DNA of 64,000 nt from Singulisphaera sp. GP187 (GTDB taxonomy: Bacteria; Planctomycetota; Phycisphaerae; Phycisphaerales; SM1A02), in NCBI GenBank assembly GCA_945868805.1, contig CAMBMO010000007.1:34784-98783 (forward strand), read 5' to 3'. The position numbers and the translations under genes were made by a program. Position 1 is the stretch's first letter; each line of letters opens with the position of its first letter. The notes under the pieces were generated by a model. That model ran no database searches. It was not told where the DNA came from and saw only the letters and a program-made list of their open reading frames with translations. Of this stretch, positions 17,888 to 26,490 are shown one piece after another.

Positions 17888-18651
17888 ACGAAGGTCCTCC
17901 CGCGACGCCGTCTGCGCTCTTGCGTACAGCGAGTGTCTTTCGACGAGAATTCTTCGCGTACTTTTCGACTCCGATCGCCGCCGTCTTTTTGGTGATGTTT
18001 GTCGCGATGGCGGCACTGCTGGCTTTCCAAGCGGGAGGGTTGTATGCGCGTGGTCAAGCGGATTTGCGCGCTTTTTTTCAGTGGCAACCATGGCTTGGGT
18101 TGTTCTTTATGCCCGCGCTCGGAATGCGACTGTGGAGTGATGAGAGGCGGAGCGGTTCGATCGAACTCCTCATGACACTTCCCCTCACGACGCGCGACAT
18201 GGTGTTGGGGAAGTTTCTCGCCGCGTTGGCCTTCGCATGTGTCTCGCTTGCACTTACGACGCCCTTGTGGATCACGGTTTCATGGCTCGGGAACCCCGAT
18301 CATGGAGTCATCTTCGCGGGGTATCTCGCATCGGCGCTCCTCTTCGCGACGATGCTGTCGGTGAGCACTTGCATCTCCGCTTGCACTCGAAATTCGGTTG
18401 TGGCATTTGTCCTTGGAGTCGCTGCATGCTTCGTATTGCTCCTGACGGGATTTCCGGTCGTCCTCGATTTCTTCTCGCAGTGGGCGCCAAAGACCGTGAT
18501 CGAGGCTGTCGCCTCCATGAGTGCGATTGTGCATTTCAACGCGCTGACTCGTGGCGTCTTTGATGCACGTGATTTGCTCTATCCGCTGTCGGTGATCATT
18601 GCGTTCTTGTGGATCAACGCGATGGTGCTTGATTGGAGGGGATCTCGATGA
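17884..18651 (+). CDS. ABC-2 type permease (GldF-like)
   Basis: A membrane protein of 255 residues with six hydrophobic segments (about residues 20-40, 60-78, 100-125, 135-165, 170-190 and 225-250) and the ABC-2 sequence 'FRREFFAYFSTPIAAVFL' at the N-terminus, with GSIELLMTLPLTTRDMVLGKFLA near residue 82. It forms the membrane channel of the exporter driven by the preceding ATPase. The GTG start overlaps the ATPase stop (GTGA) and the stop overlaps the next ATG, so the three genes are translationally coupled. The transported substrate is not known. Confidence 0.9.
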   Translation: MNEGPPATPSALLRTASVFRREFFAYFSTPIAAVFLVMFVAMAALLAFQAGGLYARGQADLRAFFQWQPWLGLFFMPALGMRLWSDERRSGSIELLMTLPLTTRDMVLGKFLAALAFACVSLALTTPLWITVSWLGNPDHGVIFAGYLASALLFATMLSVSTCISACTRNSVVAFVLGVAACFVLLLTGFPVVLDFFSQWAPKTVIEAVASMSAIVHFNALTRGVFDARDLLYPLSVIIAFLWINAMVLDWRGSR

Positions 18652-20516
18652 GTCGTCGTGCAAGACGATCGGGAAGCATTGGTGGGATCCTGTTGATCCT
18701 GATTGGACTGGTCGTATTGAACGCAGCTGCGGCATTCGGTTTGATCGGATGGCGTATCGATTTCACGAAGGAAGGTCTTTACAGTTTCTCGCCTGGTACC
18801 CGTGCGATACTCAAGACGCTCGACGAGCCAGTAAGGATCGATCTCTACGTTTCGCGCGAGTCGATTGCAGATATGCCAGAGCTCCGATCGCATGCGCAGC
18901 GCGTCGAGGAGTACCTCGAAGAACTCGTCGATCTCTCCGACGGGAAGCTCGAACTTCGCATCGTCAATCCGCAACCATTCAGCGAGAGCGAAGACGATGC
19001 GCGCGCTGCGGGACTGGTCGTCCAGCCAGTGAACAACAGTGGTGCGACGGCGATTCTGGGGTTGGTGGCCATTGGACCGACCGGGCGGACGAAGTCCATT
19101 TCCATCTTCTCGCCTGGTCGAGATTCGTTCATCGAGTACGAAGTCTCGAAGGCGATCGCGACCGTCGGACGATCGTCGAAGCCGAGAATTGGATTGCTCT
19201 CTTGCGTGCCACTCCAACCGGCGACTGTGCTGGTGGATGGTTCGAGTGGTCAGCCCCGAAAAGCTCCATTTGTGATCGAACAGATGCGCGAACTCTTCGA
19301 TCTCGTCGAGATTCCAGCGGATGCAGCGAAACTTCCTGACTCGATCGGCGCGCTCCTGCTCGTGCAACCTCGAAAGCTCTCCGAGTCGATGCTGCGATCA
19401 ATCGACGCATGGGCGGTTGGTGGTCGACCGCTCGTCGTTCTGGCGGATCCATTCGCAGAAACGGATCAGCATCCAGATTCGCGTGTGATGGGTGCGAAGG
19501 TGCCAGCGACGGTCTACGACTTTCCGTTGCTGAGCGCTTGGGGGCTCGACATCCCGCGCGAAATGACCGTTGGCGACTTGAACTACACCACGCTCATTCA
19601 GACTCCAGCTCCCGGCGGAACAATGCGAGAACTGAATTATCTCGCTTGGCTCAGTCTGAAAAGAGCAGCGCTCAATCAAGAGGACCCTGTGACTGGTGGC
19701 TTTGAGGCCATCAACCTTAAGAGTGTCGGGGAGATTCAACGCGCGAAAGATGTCGCCGCCGGTATCGCACCTCGAATTGAGCCACTCATCTTTTCGAGCA
19801 ATCGATCGCAGCTCATCCAGACGTTGAAGCTCGGATACTTTGGCGATGCCGAACAGTTGCTACGCGATTGCAAGCCCGACGGCGTGATCCGCACACTCGC
19901 CGCGAAAATCACTGGCCCCATCGGAAGCGCGTTCGGTCCCACCATCGGGGAGGCAAACATTGTGATCATCGCCGATGCGGATCTCCTCGCCGATGAAACC
20001 TGGGTGAGGGACGATCGTCAGTCGGGAATGAAGCAGGCGTTCTCGGACAACGGTCCTCTCGTCATCGGATTGCTTGAGCGGATGGCGGGTGATCCAGCGG
20101 TCGCGACACTGCGATCGCGAGGAGGATTTCGAAGGCCATTTGAACGCGTTGAAGAAATTCGAAAGTCCGCGGAGGAGCGATACATCGCCCGCGAGAAGGA
20201 CTTGCAATTGGAAGTTCGAAAGACCGAAATCAATATTGCTCAGCTTCGAACTCAGAGTGGAGGAGCGGAATCGGGATCGATGATCCTTTCGGCGCAACAA
20301 CAGGCCGAACTCGCGGAACTGCAGACGAAGGTCAACTCGTATCGCAAAGAACTTCGAGGCGTTCAGTATGGATTGCAACAAGATGTCAACTCACTTGGGC
20401 AACAATTGCTCGTGTTGAATGTGGTGATTTGGCCCATTCTTGTCGCGCTCGTCGCGGGTGTTTGGTGCTGGAGAGCGGCACGTCGGGTCGATCGATCTAA
20501 ACCCGAAGAGAACTAG
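18648..20516 (+). CDS. GldG-family ABC transporter-associated protein
   Basis: A protein of 622 residues of the GldG-like type (ABC-type uncharacterised transport system, IFT52/GldG domain). One N-terminal transmembrane helix (about residues 10-32) is followed by FTKEGLYSFSPGTRAILKTLDEPVRIDLYVS, the usual start of the periplasmic domain. Near the C-terminus there is a long charged coiled-coil-like stretch (about residues 490-590, rich in Glu, Gln and Arg) and a final transmembrane helix (about 590-610). The ATG at 18648 overlaps the permease stop and has GGAGGGG upstream. It presumably couples the exporter to the envelope. Confidence 0.88.
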   Translation: MSRRARRSGSIGGILLILIGLVVLNAAAAFGLIGWRIDFTKEGLYSFSPGTRAILKTLDEPVRIDLYVSRESIADMPELRSHAQRVEEYLEELVDLSDGKLELRIVNPQPFSESEDDARAAGLVVQPVNNSGATAILGLVAIGPTGRTKSISIFSPGRDSFIEYEVSKAIATVGRSSKPRIGLLSCVPLQPATVLVDGSSGQPRKAPFVIEQMRELFDLVEIPADAAKLPDSIGALLLVQPRKLSESMLRSIDAWAVGGRPLVVLADPFAETDQHPDSRVMGAKVPATVYDFPLLSAWGLDIPREMTVGDLNYTTLIQTPAPGGTMRELNYLAWLSLKRAALNQEDPVTGGFEAINLKSVGEIQRAKDVAAGIAPRIEPLIFSSNRSQLIQTLKLGYFGDAEQLLRDCKPDGVIRTLAAKITGPIGSAFGPTIGEANIVIIADADLLADETWVRDDRQSGMKQAFSDNGPLVIGLLERMAGDPAVATLRSRGGFRRPFERVEEIRKSAEERYIAREKDLQLEVRKTEINIAQLRTQSGGAESGSMILSAQQQAELAELQTKVNSYRKELRGVQYGLQQDVNSLGQQLLVLNVVIWPILVALVAGVWCWRAARRVDRSKPEEN

Positions 20517-20626
20517 CGGGACGCTGGAGCCTCGACGGTTCTGCCTCCATTTATCTCGTGAATCATGTCCTCGTGGTCGAATCGCCGATGGCATCTGTAC
20601 GGCACTTTCGCCGCAAGGAGGATTCC

Positions 20627-20809
20627 ATGGGATCAGATAGCGGACAATCATCGTGCTCGACGAGCGGTGGCGGAAAGTGTTGCAGAGGGGGACTTTGTGC
20701 AATGCTCTTCAAGCTTGTGCTCATTGGACTACTCACGTGCATCGCGAGCAGCCTCTGGGAGATGAACAAGTCGGTCGTTGCGATTTCGACTGCCTTGGCA
20801 AAGCCCTGA
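20627..20809 (+). CDS. very small cysteine-rich membrane protein
   Basis: A 60-residue protein with a polar Ser/Gly N-terminus carrying cysteines at 10, 19, 20, 24 and 38, and a hydrophobic helix at about residues 25-42. The ribosome binding site AAGGAGG lies at 20615-20621 with ideal spacing to the ATG at 20627, which is the main evidence that this is a gene; longer reading of the same frame starts at a codon without such a site. It follows the GldG-like gene by 110 bases. The function is unknown. A role in the neighbouring export system or in metal or redox handling is only speculation. Confidence 0.6.
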   Translation: MGSDSGQSSCSTSGGGKCCRGGLCAMLFKLVLIGLLTCIASSLWEMNKSVVAISTALAKP

Positions 20810-20855
20810 CCCAGCAATCTGAGCCAGCAAGGGAAATCATCGCTTCGCCGCGGAC

Positions 20856-22400
20856 TCAGTTCGTCGGCTTCGTGGGCATCTCGTGTGCCTCGGCACACCA
20901 GATGTTTCGCAATCGAACGGGACCCTCTGCATCGCTCGGGTGCGCTTGAGCACCTCGACGTCTTCATGGACGAGTACTCCGTTCCATACGACGGTCATCC
21001 GCGCATTGGCAATTTTCCTTTGACCGTCCCACTTTGGCGCCGTGAACCAGATGTCGTATGTCTGCCAAGTGCCTACTCTGGTCGAAGCGTTGCTGCGGGG
21101 GGATTTCTGCTGATAGATCGAGCCAGCCTCGTTGAATGTCGCGGGGCGCGGTGCGACTGGCCAATTAGCCGGTGTGCCGTCGAGTCGGACCCACTGCTGC
21201 AACGGAGTCGATCCAGTTCCATCGAACAACAACCAAACCTGGAGTGTCTACGGCGATCGCCCAGTGCAATCTTGAATATTGAATGGTCGCATCGAGAGCA
21301 CTTCACCTTCGCGCCAAGGATCGAGATTGAGTCGGACTTGCCGACCATCGGGCGAACTGCCCGCGAGTGTCACTCGAACTGGATGCGCGTCAACCTTGGG
21401 TCCGCCGTACGCCTCGCGTAGTTCATATCGCCACGCTTCGAGGCCTTGCGAGTGCATGAAGACTGTCCCTTGGTAATGAGCGCCGACATACATCTGACCT
21501 CTGTGCGGACCATCGATCGCGAGCACGGGCTCGCTGGGGGAATTGCCAATTTCTCCATGAGGAAACCAGACCACCGGAGGCTCTGCAATGTCCGTGCCAC
21601 CGCGACGCTCTTGATGTCCATAGAACCCCTCCGCGTGGAGATGGTTCATTCGACTTGAGGGCAGCCACGATCCTTAGTTGTCGCAACCGAAAAGCTCGCC
21701 ATGAAATCCCCGTCCCATACCGTTGAGAGTTCGAAGTCCTTTCGCATCGCGACGAAGATCTGATCCATGGGTCTTGCATGACCAGAGCGAGCCAGGTCCG
21801 TCTGAGACTGGGAAATCACCGAGCGATCTCGGCAGGTAATCCGTCAGTCCGCTGCGAAGGGGGACGGTTCCACTGCCAATCCATTTCGCTTGTCACATGC
21901 GTGGCGCTCTCGAACCATCCGAGCGACGAGCCAGTCCATTCGTCTGCGAGATCGAGCCATGCATCGGATGTCCCTTGGAGATCGATCCCCTCGACGATCG
22001 CCACTTTGTGACTCGAGTCGAGCGTCGGCGAATCGACGAGAGATTTAGACGCGATCCGGTTGATGAGGAAGTCATCAGATCCTTCGCGAGGATGGGCCTG
22101 CGACGTTTCCTGAGAAAAGTTGAAAACCTTCCCGCGCCAGTCGACCGTCCCTCTCCAGACCAAGTCGATTGCGAAGGTCCGTGGATTGAACAAGGCGAAC
22201 GCGCCGTTGTGGAGGTCGACGAGGACCATGTCGGGGCGATCCGCGAAATCTGTTCGTTTGACTGTCGCAGTCGGGAAACGACTTTCCGAGGAGATCAGCA
22301 TCAACACTGCCAGACCGGCGATGCAACTCGCGCTCCAACGAGTCAATCGGCGATGAATTAGGGCACTCGGCACGATCGTCGGGATAGACCTCAAAATCAC
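20856..22400 (-). pseudogene. decayed sugar-dehydrogenase/DUF1080-like secreted protein
   Basis: The minus strand here encodes fragments of a single planctomycete-type exported protein in several frames. The 5' piece (22400 to about 21840) has a membrane/signal segment and ends at a premature TGA at 21816-21818; a one-base shift near 21840 moves to a frame reading DYLPRSLGDFPVSDGPG and GLRTLNGMGRGFHGELFGCDN. That frame is cut by TAA at 21674-21676, continues GSWLPSSRMNHLHAEGFYGH, is cut again by TAG at 21248-21250, and continues into a DUF1080 (3-keto-disaccharide hydrolase) domain with TYDIWFTAPKWD and WNGVLVHEDVEV. A second shift near 20945 gives GPVRLRNIW and the natural stop at 20856-20858. 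Both nonsense codons sit where Gln is expected. The exact 5' start is uncertain (GTG at 22400 shown). Confidence 0.8.
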
Positions 22401-22426
22401 AACCGCCCCATAGATCTGGGGCGGTT
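22401..22426 (-). terminator. intrinsic terminator downstream of tRNA-Cys
   Basis: A perfect 10-base inverted repeat (AACCGCCCCA and TGGGGCGGTT) around a six-base loop lies 11 bases beyond the 3' end of tRNA-Cys. On the minus strand the stem is followed by GTGATTTTGA, a short T-run, so it fits an imperfect intrinsic terminator for the tRNA. The GTG drawn as the pseudogene start is immediately next to it. Confidence 0.7.
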
Positions 22427-22437
22427 GGTCGCTCGAA

Positions 22438-22511
22438 AGGCCGGGGTGGGATTCGAACCCACGAATAACGGATTTGCAATCCGTCCCCTTAGGCCACTTG
22501 GGTACTCGGCC
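22438..22511 (-). tRNA. tRNA-Cys (GCA)
   Basis: Read on the minus strand, the sequence folds into a cloverleaf of 74 bases. The anticodon arm is ACGGA-TTGCAAA-TCCGT with anticodon GCA, read as cysteine. The T arm is GTGGG-TTCGAAT-CCCAC. The acceptor stem (GGCCGAG with CCCGGCC) has one A-C mismatch. The discriminator base is U, the usual identity element of cysteine tRNAs. The CCA end is not encoded. It sits between clpS and the pseudogene and is followed by a terminator hairpin. Confidence 0.93.
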
Positions 22512-22629
22512 ACGAATGGGCTATGGTGGCTTGTAATTGGCTCGCCGTCAAATGCGAGATTTCGTTTCCGCGCGAGGGGGTTTCCCGTAAACTGCGATTG
22601 AGTCCATTCGAACCAAGGAGCGAGCACAG

Positions 22630-22926
22630 ATGAACCAAGCGATCGAAACTGCACCGGAAATCACGAAGGCACCTCAACCACTTCTCGCAGGACCGCTCGG
22701 TCCTTGGGCGGTTGTTGTCCACAACGACAACATCAACACCTTTAACTTTGTCATTCTCTGTCTCCAGCAGATTGCGCGCCTCGAGACGGGTATTGCAATC
22801 GCGAAGACGAACGAGATTCACCACGACGGTGCATCGAGTGTCACTCACACGCACCGCGAACACGCCGAACTCATCCGCGACCGATTGAAGAGTCGCGGCC
22901 TCACGGTCACGATCGAACCAGCCTAA
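22630..22926 (+). CDS. clpS: ClpS adaptor protein
   Basis: A protein of 98 residues matching ClpS, the cytosolic adaptor that passes N-degron substrates to the ClpAP protease. The core PWAVVVHNDNINTFNFVI (near residues 25-42) is the conserved binding region, with the NDxxxT pattern; a later IHHDGASSVTHTHREHAE stretch is the conserved helix. The length fits the family. AAGGAG at 22615-22620 supports the start. A ClpA gene is not in the window. The next gene begins ten bases later, so they may form one transcript, although no functional link is evident. Confidence 0.93.
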   Translation: MNQAIETAPEITKAPQPLLAGPLGPWAVVVHNDNINTFNFVILCLQQIARLETGIAIAKTNEIHHDGASSVTHTHREHAELIRDRLKSRGLTVTIEPA

Positions 22927-22935
22927 TCGTTCGCC

Positions 22936-24177
22936 GTGATCGCCTTCAAGCGAACCGCAATCGCCCCCCTCGCACTGCTCGTTACGACAGCGATCGTTGG
23001 CGCGCAGACACCGCCTGAAACTCCCGATCAACCCGCGCCATCAGCGCCCATTGCGCCATCGATTGCGCTCCCTTCTGCCGATCCGATCGGGAGATCCGCC
23101 GTCGAACCACCCGCGGCCGCTCAGTCCGGTTTGACTATTTCTCCCGCGCAGGAGGCCGCGGAGATTCTCGCTTCGGGACGATTTCTTGCGCCGTTGATTC
23201 CAGAGGGAGGAATGCTCGCTCGTGCGCAAGGATCGCTGAGCCGCGACGAATTCCTCGGCGTCTGGACATTCGAACTCTCTGATCGCGTGAACGGCGCCGC
23301 AAACCGATCGCTCATCATCCTTCCAGCCGAGTCGCTCGCGGACATGATCAAGCTGCATCAAGCGAAGATCAAGAACGGTGCGACCGCGCAACTCTTCGAG
23401 GTCAGTGGATTCGTTCTCGAGTGTCGTGGCGTGAATTATCTCTTGCCATCTTTCTCGACGCCGATCGAGCGAAGAACGGATCGTCCAGGCCAGTTGCAGT
23501 TGATTGCGCCCGGATCGAATGGCGCGACTGGTTCGAAGTCAGCGACTTCCACCGTGAAGCCCAGCACGCCGACCACGAATGAGACGAATCGGCAGGCAGT
23601 CGCTCAACAATTGCCGTCGCCTTCAACGCCGGCCACTCGGGTCGACCCTGAGACTTTCGCTCAGGATCTTGAACGCCGATTGAACGAACGAGTGGCGGTG
23701 ATTCCATCAAGCAGCGATCCGAGCGAAGGCGCGACTCCTGCAGCGCCTGGTGTCGATCAGCCATCACTCGTAGTCACGAACGCTGGCACGAATGCTGGCA
23801 CCAGTACGGATTCCGACGCGATGCCTGTGATCGAAGCGACCATCGAAAGCCAGGCGAGTTTTCAATCGCAGACAGCGACCGCAGGCACGATGGTCATGCC
23901 GGCCATGCGCATTCAAAGTCGTCGCGGCACGGTGACGCGCGATCCATTGACCGGTACTTGGAGATTCATCTTCGCATCGGGAGTATGCGACGATGGAGAT
24001 GTCGCGCTCGAACTCCTTCCGTGCGCGATGCTCACACAGCTCATCGACGGCGCGCGATCGGGTTTCGCACGCGCGACGATCCTGCTGACCGGCGACATCA
24101 CAGTTTTTGAAGGGCGCAATTATCTGAGACCGATTCGCTCACAGCCATTGACGGCGGGGAAGTGGATCGGACCCTGA
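22936..24177 (+). CDS. exported protein with an internal duplicated domain
   Basis: A protein of 413 residues starting at GTG with a signal peptide (to about residue 23, IVGAQ). Two segments look homologous: residues about 90-180 (LGVWTFELSD ... SLIILPAESLADMIKLH ... LFEVSGFVLECRGVNYLLPS) and about 330-413 (TGTWRFIFASG ... ALELLPCAMLTQLIDGA ... GDITVFEGRNYLRPI). Each ends with a 'GxVxxxxGxNYLxP' strand pattern. They are separated by a long low-complexity Pro/Thr/Ser-rich linker (about 180-310). No family was recognised; planctomycetes often have such repeat-linker-repeat exported proteins. No neighbour suggests a role. Confidence 0.7.
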   Translation: MIAFKRTAIAPLALLVTTAIVGAQTPPETPDQPAPSAPIAPSIALPSADPIGRSAVEPPAAAQSGLTISPAQEAAEILASGRFLAPLIPEGGMLARAQGSLSRDEFLGVWTFELSDRVNGAANRSLIILPAESLADMIKLHQAKIKNGATAQLFEVSGFVLECRGVNYLLPSFSTPIERRTDRPGQLQLIAPGSNGATGSKSATSTVKPSTPTTNETNRQAVAQQLPSPSTPATRVDPETFAQDLERRLNERVAVIPSSSDPSEGATPAAPGVDQPSLVVTNAGTNAGTSTDSDAMPVIEATIESQASFQSQTATAGTMVMPAMRIQSRRGTVTRDPLTGTWRFIFASGVCDDGDVALELLPCAMLTQLIDGARSGFARATILLTGDITVFEGRNYLRPIRSQPLTAGKWIGP

Positions 24178-24236
24178 CCAATCGCCCAAGTCGCCCCCTT
24201 TCGAATGGGTGAGAGACTGCTATCCTCTCTCGCCTT

Positions 24237-24719
24237 ATGGCAAAGAAAAACACTGCGTTTCCAACGGCCCTCGTCGAGACATCACTTGGCAACTTCGAGG
24301 TCGAATTATGGAATGATGTCGCCCCGAAGCACGCCGAGAACTTTACGAAGTTGGCGAAGAAGGGTTTCTATAACGGTTTGAGCTTTCACCGCATCCTCGC
24401 CGGCTTCGTCATTCAGGGTGGATGTCCGACCGGAGACGGAACTGGTGGACCGGGATGGAATGTGAAGGCGGAGTTCAACGACCGTCGCCACGAACCTGGA
24501 GTGCTGTCGATGGCACGATCGGGCGATCCCGACAGCGCGGGAAGTCAGTTCTTTGTCTGCCTCACGCGCGAGAATTGCAAGCATCTCGACGGCGAGTACA
24601 CGGCGTTCGGCAAGGTCACATCTGGAATGGAAACTGTGGACAAGATCGCAGCGCTCCAGTGCGATCGGCAGGGCAAGCCGAAGAACACGCCGAAGATGCT
24701 CAAGGTCACCGCGTCGTGA
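24237..24719 (+). CDS. cyclophilin-type peptidylprolyl isomerase
   Basis: A cytosolic cyclophilin of 160 residues that catalyses cis-trans isomerisation of proline peptide bonds. The family landmarks are FHRILAGFVIQGG (the conserved active-site Phe/Arg region near residue 50), SMARSGDPDSAGSQFFVCL, and LDGEYTAFGKVTSGMETVD. There is no signal peptide, unlike the second cyclophilin at 25163-26416. The stop overlaps the GTG of the next gene, so the pyrophosphohydrolase is probably co-translated. Confidence 0.95.
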   Translation: MAKKNTAFPTALVETSLGNFEVELWNDVAPKHAENFTKLAKKGFYNGLSFHRILAGFVIQGGCPTGDGTGGPGWNVKAEFNDRRHEPGVLSMARSGDPDSAGSQFFVCLTRENCKHLDGEYTAFGKVTSGMETVDKIAALQCDRQGKPKNTPKMLKVTAS

Positions 24720-25129
24720 CGAGTGCCGACCCGCTCGGCCAAGGGCGTGGCGGGGAAATCGCAGGGATCGTTGCAGGAGACCGATTCGCAAAGCTTCGCG
24801 AGACGATGATCGCCTTTCGCGATGCACGTGAGTGGCGACAGTTTCACGATCCGAAGAATCTCGCTGAAGGACTGAGTTTGGAAGTGGCCGAGCTTCTCGA
24901 GATTTTTCTCTGGAAGACCACAGAAGAGTCTCGGTTGATGGTTGCCGACCCTGCAACCATCGCGAAAGTGCGAGAAGAGGTCGCGGATTGTTTTCTTTAC
25001 TGCGTCCTCGTCGCGGACGCATTCGGCATTGATCTCATCGATGCGGGGCATGAGAAGATCGAGATCAACGGTCGCAAGTACCCAGCTGACAAGTCGCGCG
25101 GTCGGCGCGAAAAATACGACGCGCTTTGA
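24716..25129 (+). CDS. MazG-like nucleotide pyrophosphohydrolase
   Basis: A protein of 137 residues of the all-alpha MazG/RS21-C6 (dCTPase-like) type, which hydrolyses nucleoside triphosphates to monophosphate and pyrophosphate to clean the nucleotide pool. Residues about 45-62 read NLAEGLSLEVAELLEIFLW and give the first pair of metal-binding acidic residues (the ExxE motif); EEVADCFLYCVLVADAFGIDL near 88-108 gives the second (ExxD). The gene starts with GTG overlapping the cyclophilin stop. It is short, as expected for single-domain members. Confidence 0.88.
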   Translation: MTSADPLGQGRGGEIAGIVAGDRFAKLRETMIAFRDAREWRQFHDPKNLAEGLSLEVAELLEIFLWKTTEESRLMVADPATIAKVREEVADCFLYCVLVADAFGIDLIDAGHEKIEINGRKYPADKSRGRREKYDAL

Positions 25130-25162
25130 CCCATCGGGTGGCCGCGCGAAGCGGAGTTTCAA

Positions 25163-26416
25163 TCAGCGAATCGTCGGCGGAGGATCGCCCGCTTTCGCGA
25201 GTGGTTTGATTCGATCGTCGCGACGATCGAACCCAGGCATCCGAGCTGGCGCTTCGACGAGTCTCATCGCAAGAATTGCGGGAACCTTCTCCGGTCTCCC
25301 TTCGCTCACAATCGCAATCGGGGTCGCGGCGATCGAATCGATTGTGCGTGCTCCCGAGACCGCATATCCAAATGCGCAGTACTGCCCATCCAGTCGCGCG
25401 GTTCCTTCGCGCCCGAGCGCGAAGAAGAATTGCGAACCCGCGGAGTGCGGTTCATCCGCCCGTGCCATTGAAATCACTCCATAGTCGTGGGCCAGCGCGC
25501 TTGGTTCGAGCGCGAGCGCGAATCCAGGTCCACCATTTCCAGTCAGCGTTGGGTCGCCTCCCTGAATGACGAATGGATGTCCATCGCGATCGGAGGGGAC
25601 AACACGGTGAAATCCGCCTCGATCGTAAAACCCATCTCGGGCGAGCGTTCGAAAGTTCCACGCCGTACTTGGTGCTTCGTCCGGGGCGAGCGCGACCAGA
25701 ATCTCTCCATGGTCAGTCCGAACGATCACGTCCATGTCGACATAGGTCCTAAATCCAGAATTGACGGGAGGATCACCAGCGATCCACGACTTTCGCGCCT
25801 CATCGATCGTCGTGTCATCGGCATCGAGTGGGCGATCGCCCCATCCGACGATCCTGGTGTACGAAGTGACCTTGTCCGGTCGAAGTGCACGTGCAGTTCG
25901 AACGGGAGGCGGTTCGCGCAGTGGTTGAATTACGATCGGAGGTCCGACGGGCCGATCGTCCTGCATCAATTGAAGCCACGCGGACTGTTGCAGTGATGCC
26001 GTAGCTGTGATTGCTTCAACAAGATCGACGCGACCTTGAACCCCCTTGGCGATCCCTAGAACTTCGCCGGATCGATCGATGAGAAACAACGAAAGGGTCG
26101 CACTGGGATCGGCGCGGCGCACAATCACTTCGATCGGTCCGTGCTGGGATGAATACAGTTTTGACGGGCGGGCTGAAGCAGTCATAGTTGACGCAGACAT
26201 ACTTGGATCGGTTGGAGTCTCGCGAAAGCGACGGAGTCGTTCCGCAACTTCGGGAGCCATCGGCGTCGGCACTGGGCGCGTCGGATTCGTTTCGCGATCC
26301 GATTGATTTGGAGAACGGGAAGGATCGCTTTGAGACTGCGCTTCCATCGCGGCGAAGGTGCACAGGATCGCGCCCAGAATCGCAGGAGGGATCGCTCTGG
26401 GAATCGCGTTTCGCAT
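25163..26416 (-). CDS. exported cyclophilin-type peptidylprolyl isomerase
   Basis: A protein of 417 residues with an N-terminal signal peptide (about residues 1-28). The cyclophilin domain is at about residues 235-395: 'GEILVALAPDEAPSTAWNFRTLARDGFY', FHRVVPS, HPFVIQGGDP, SMARADEPHSAGSQFFFALGR and LDGQYCAFGYAVSGARTID. The N-terminal half (about 30-225) is an Arg/Asp/Pro-rich region with a possible beta domain and no recognised family. It probably acts in the periplasm. It converges with the MazG-like gene, 33 bases away, and diverges from gatB. Confidence 0.88.
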   Translation of the reverse strand: MRNAIPRAIPPAILGAILCTFAAMEAQSQSDPSRSPNQSDRETNPTRPVPTPMAPEVAERLRRFRETPTDPSMSASTMTASARPSKLYSSQHGPIEVIVRRADPSATLSLFLIDRSGEVLGIAKGVQGRVDLVEAITATASLQQSAWLQLMQDDRPVGPPIVIQPLREPPPVRTARALRPDKVTSYTRIVGWGDRPLDADDTTIDEARKSWIAGDPPVNSGFRTYVDMDVIVRTDHGEILVALAPDEAPSTAWNFRTLARDGFYDRGGFHRVVPSDRDGHPFVIQGGDPTLTGNGGPGFALALEPSALAHDYGVISMARADEPHSAGSQFFFALGREGTARLDGQYCAFGYAVSGARTIDSIAATPIAIVSEGRPEKVPAILAMRLVEAPARMPGFDRRDDRIKPLAKAGDPPPTIR

Positions 26417-26490
26417 CCTCTCACGCTATCACAAGTGTTCGTCATGCCCATGCCGATCGATCCCGCTCCAACGAATCGCGACCCACTCGT

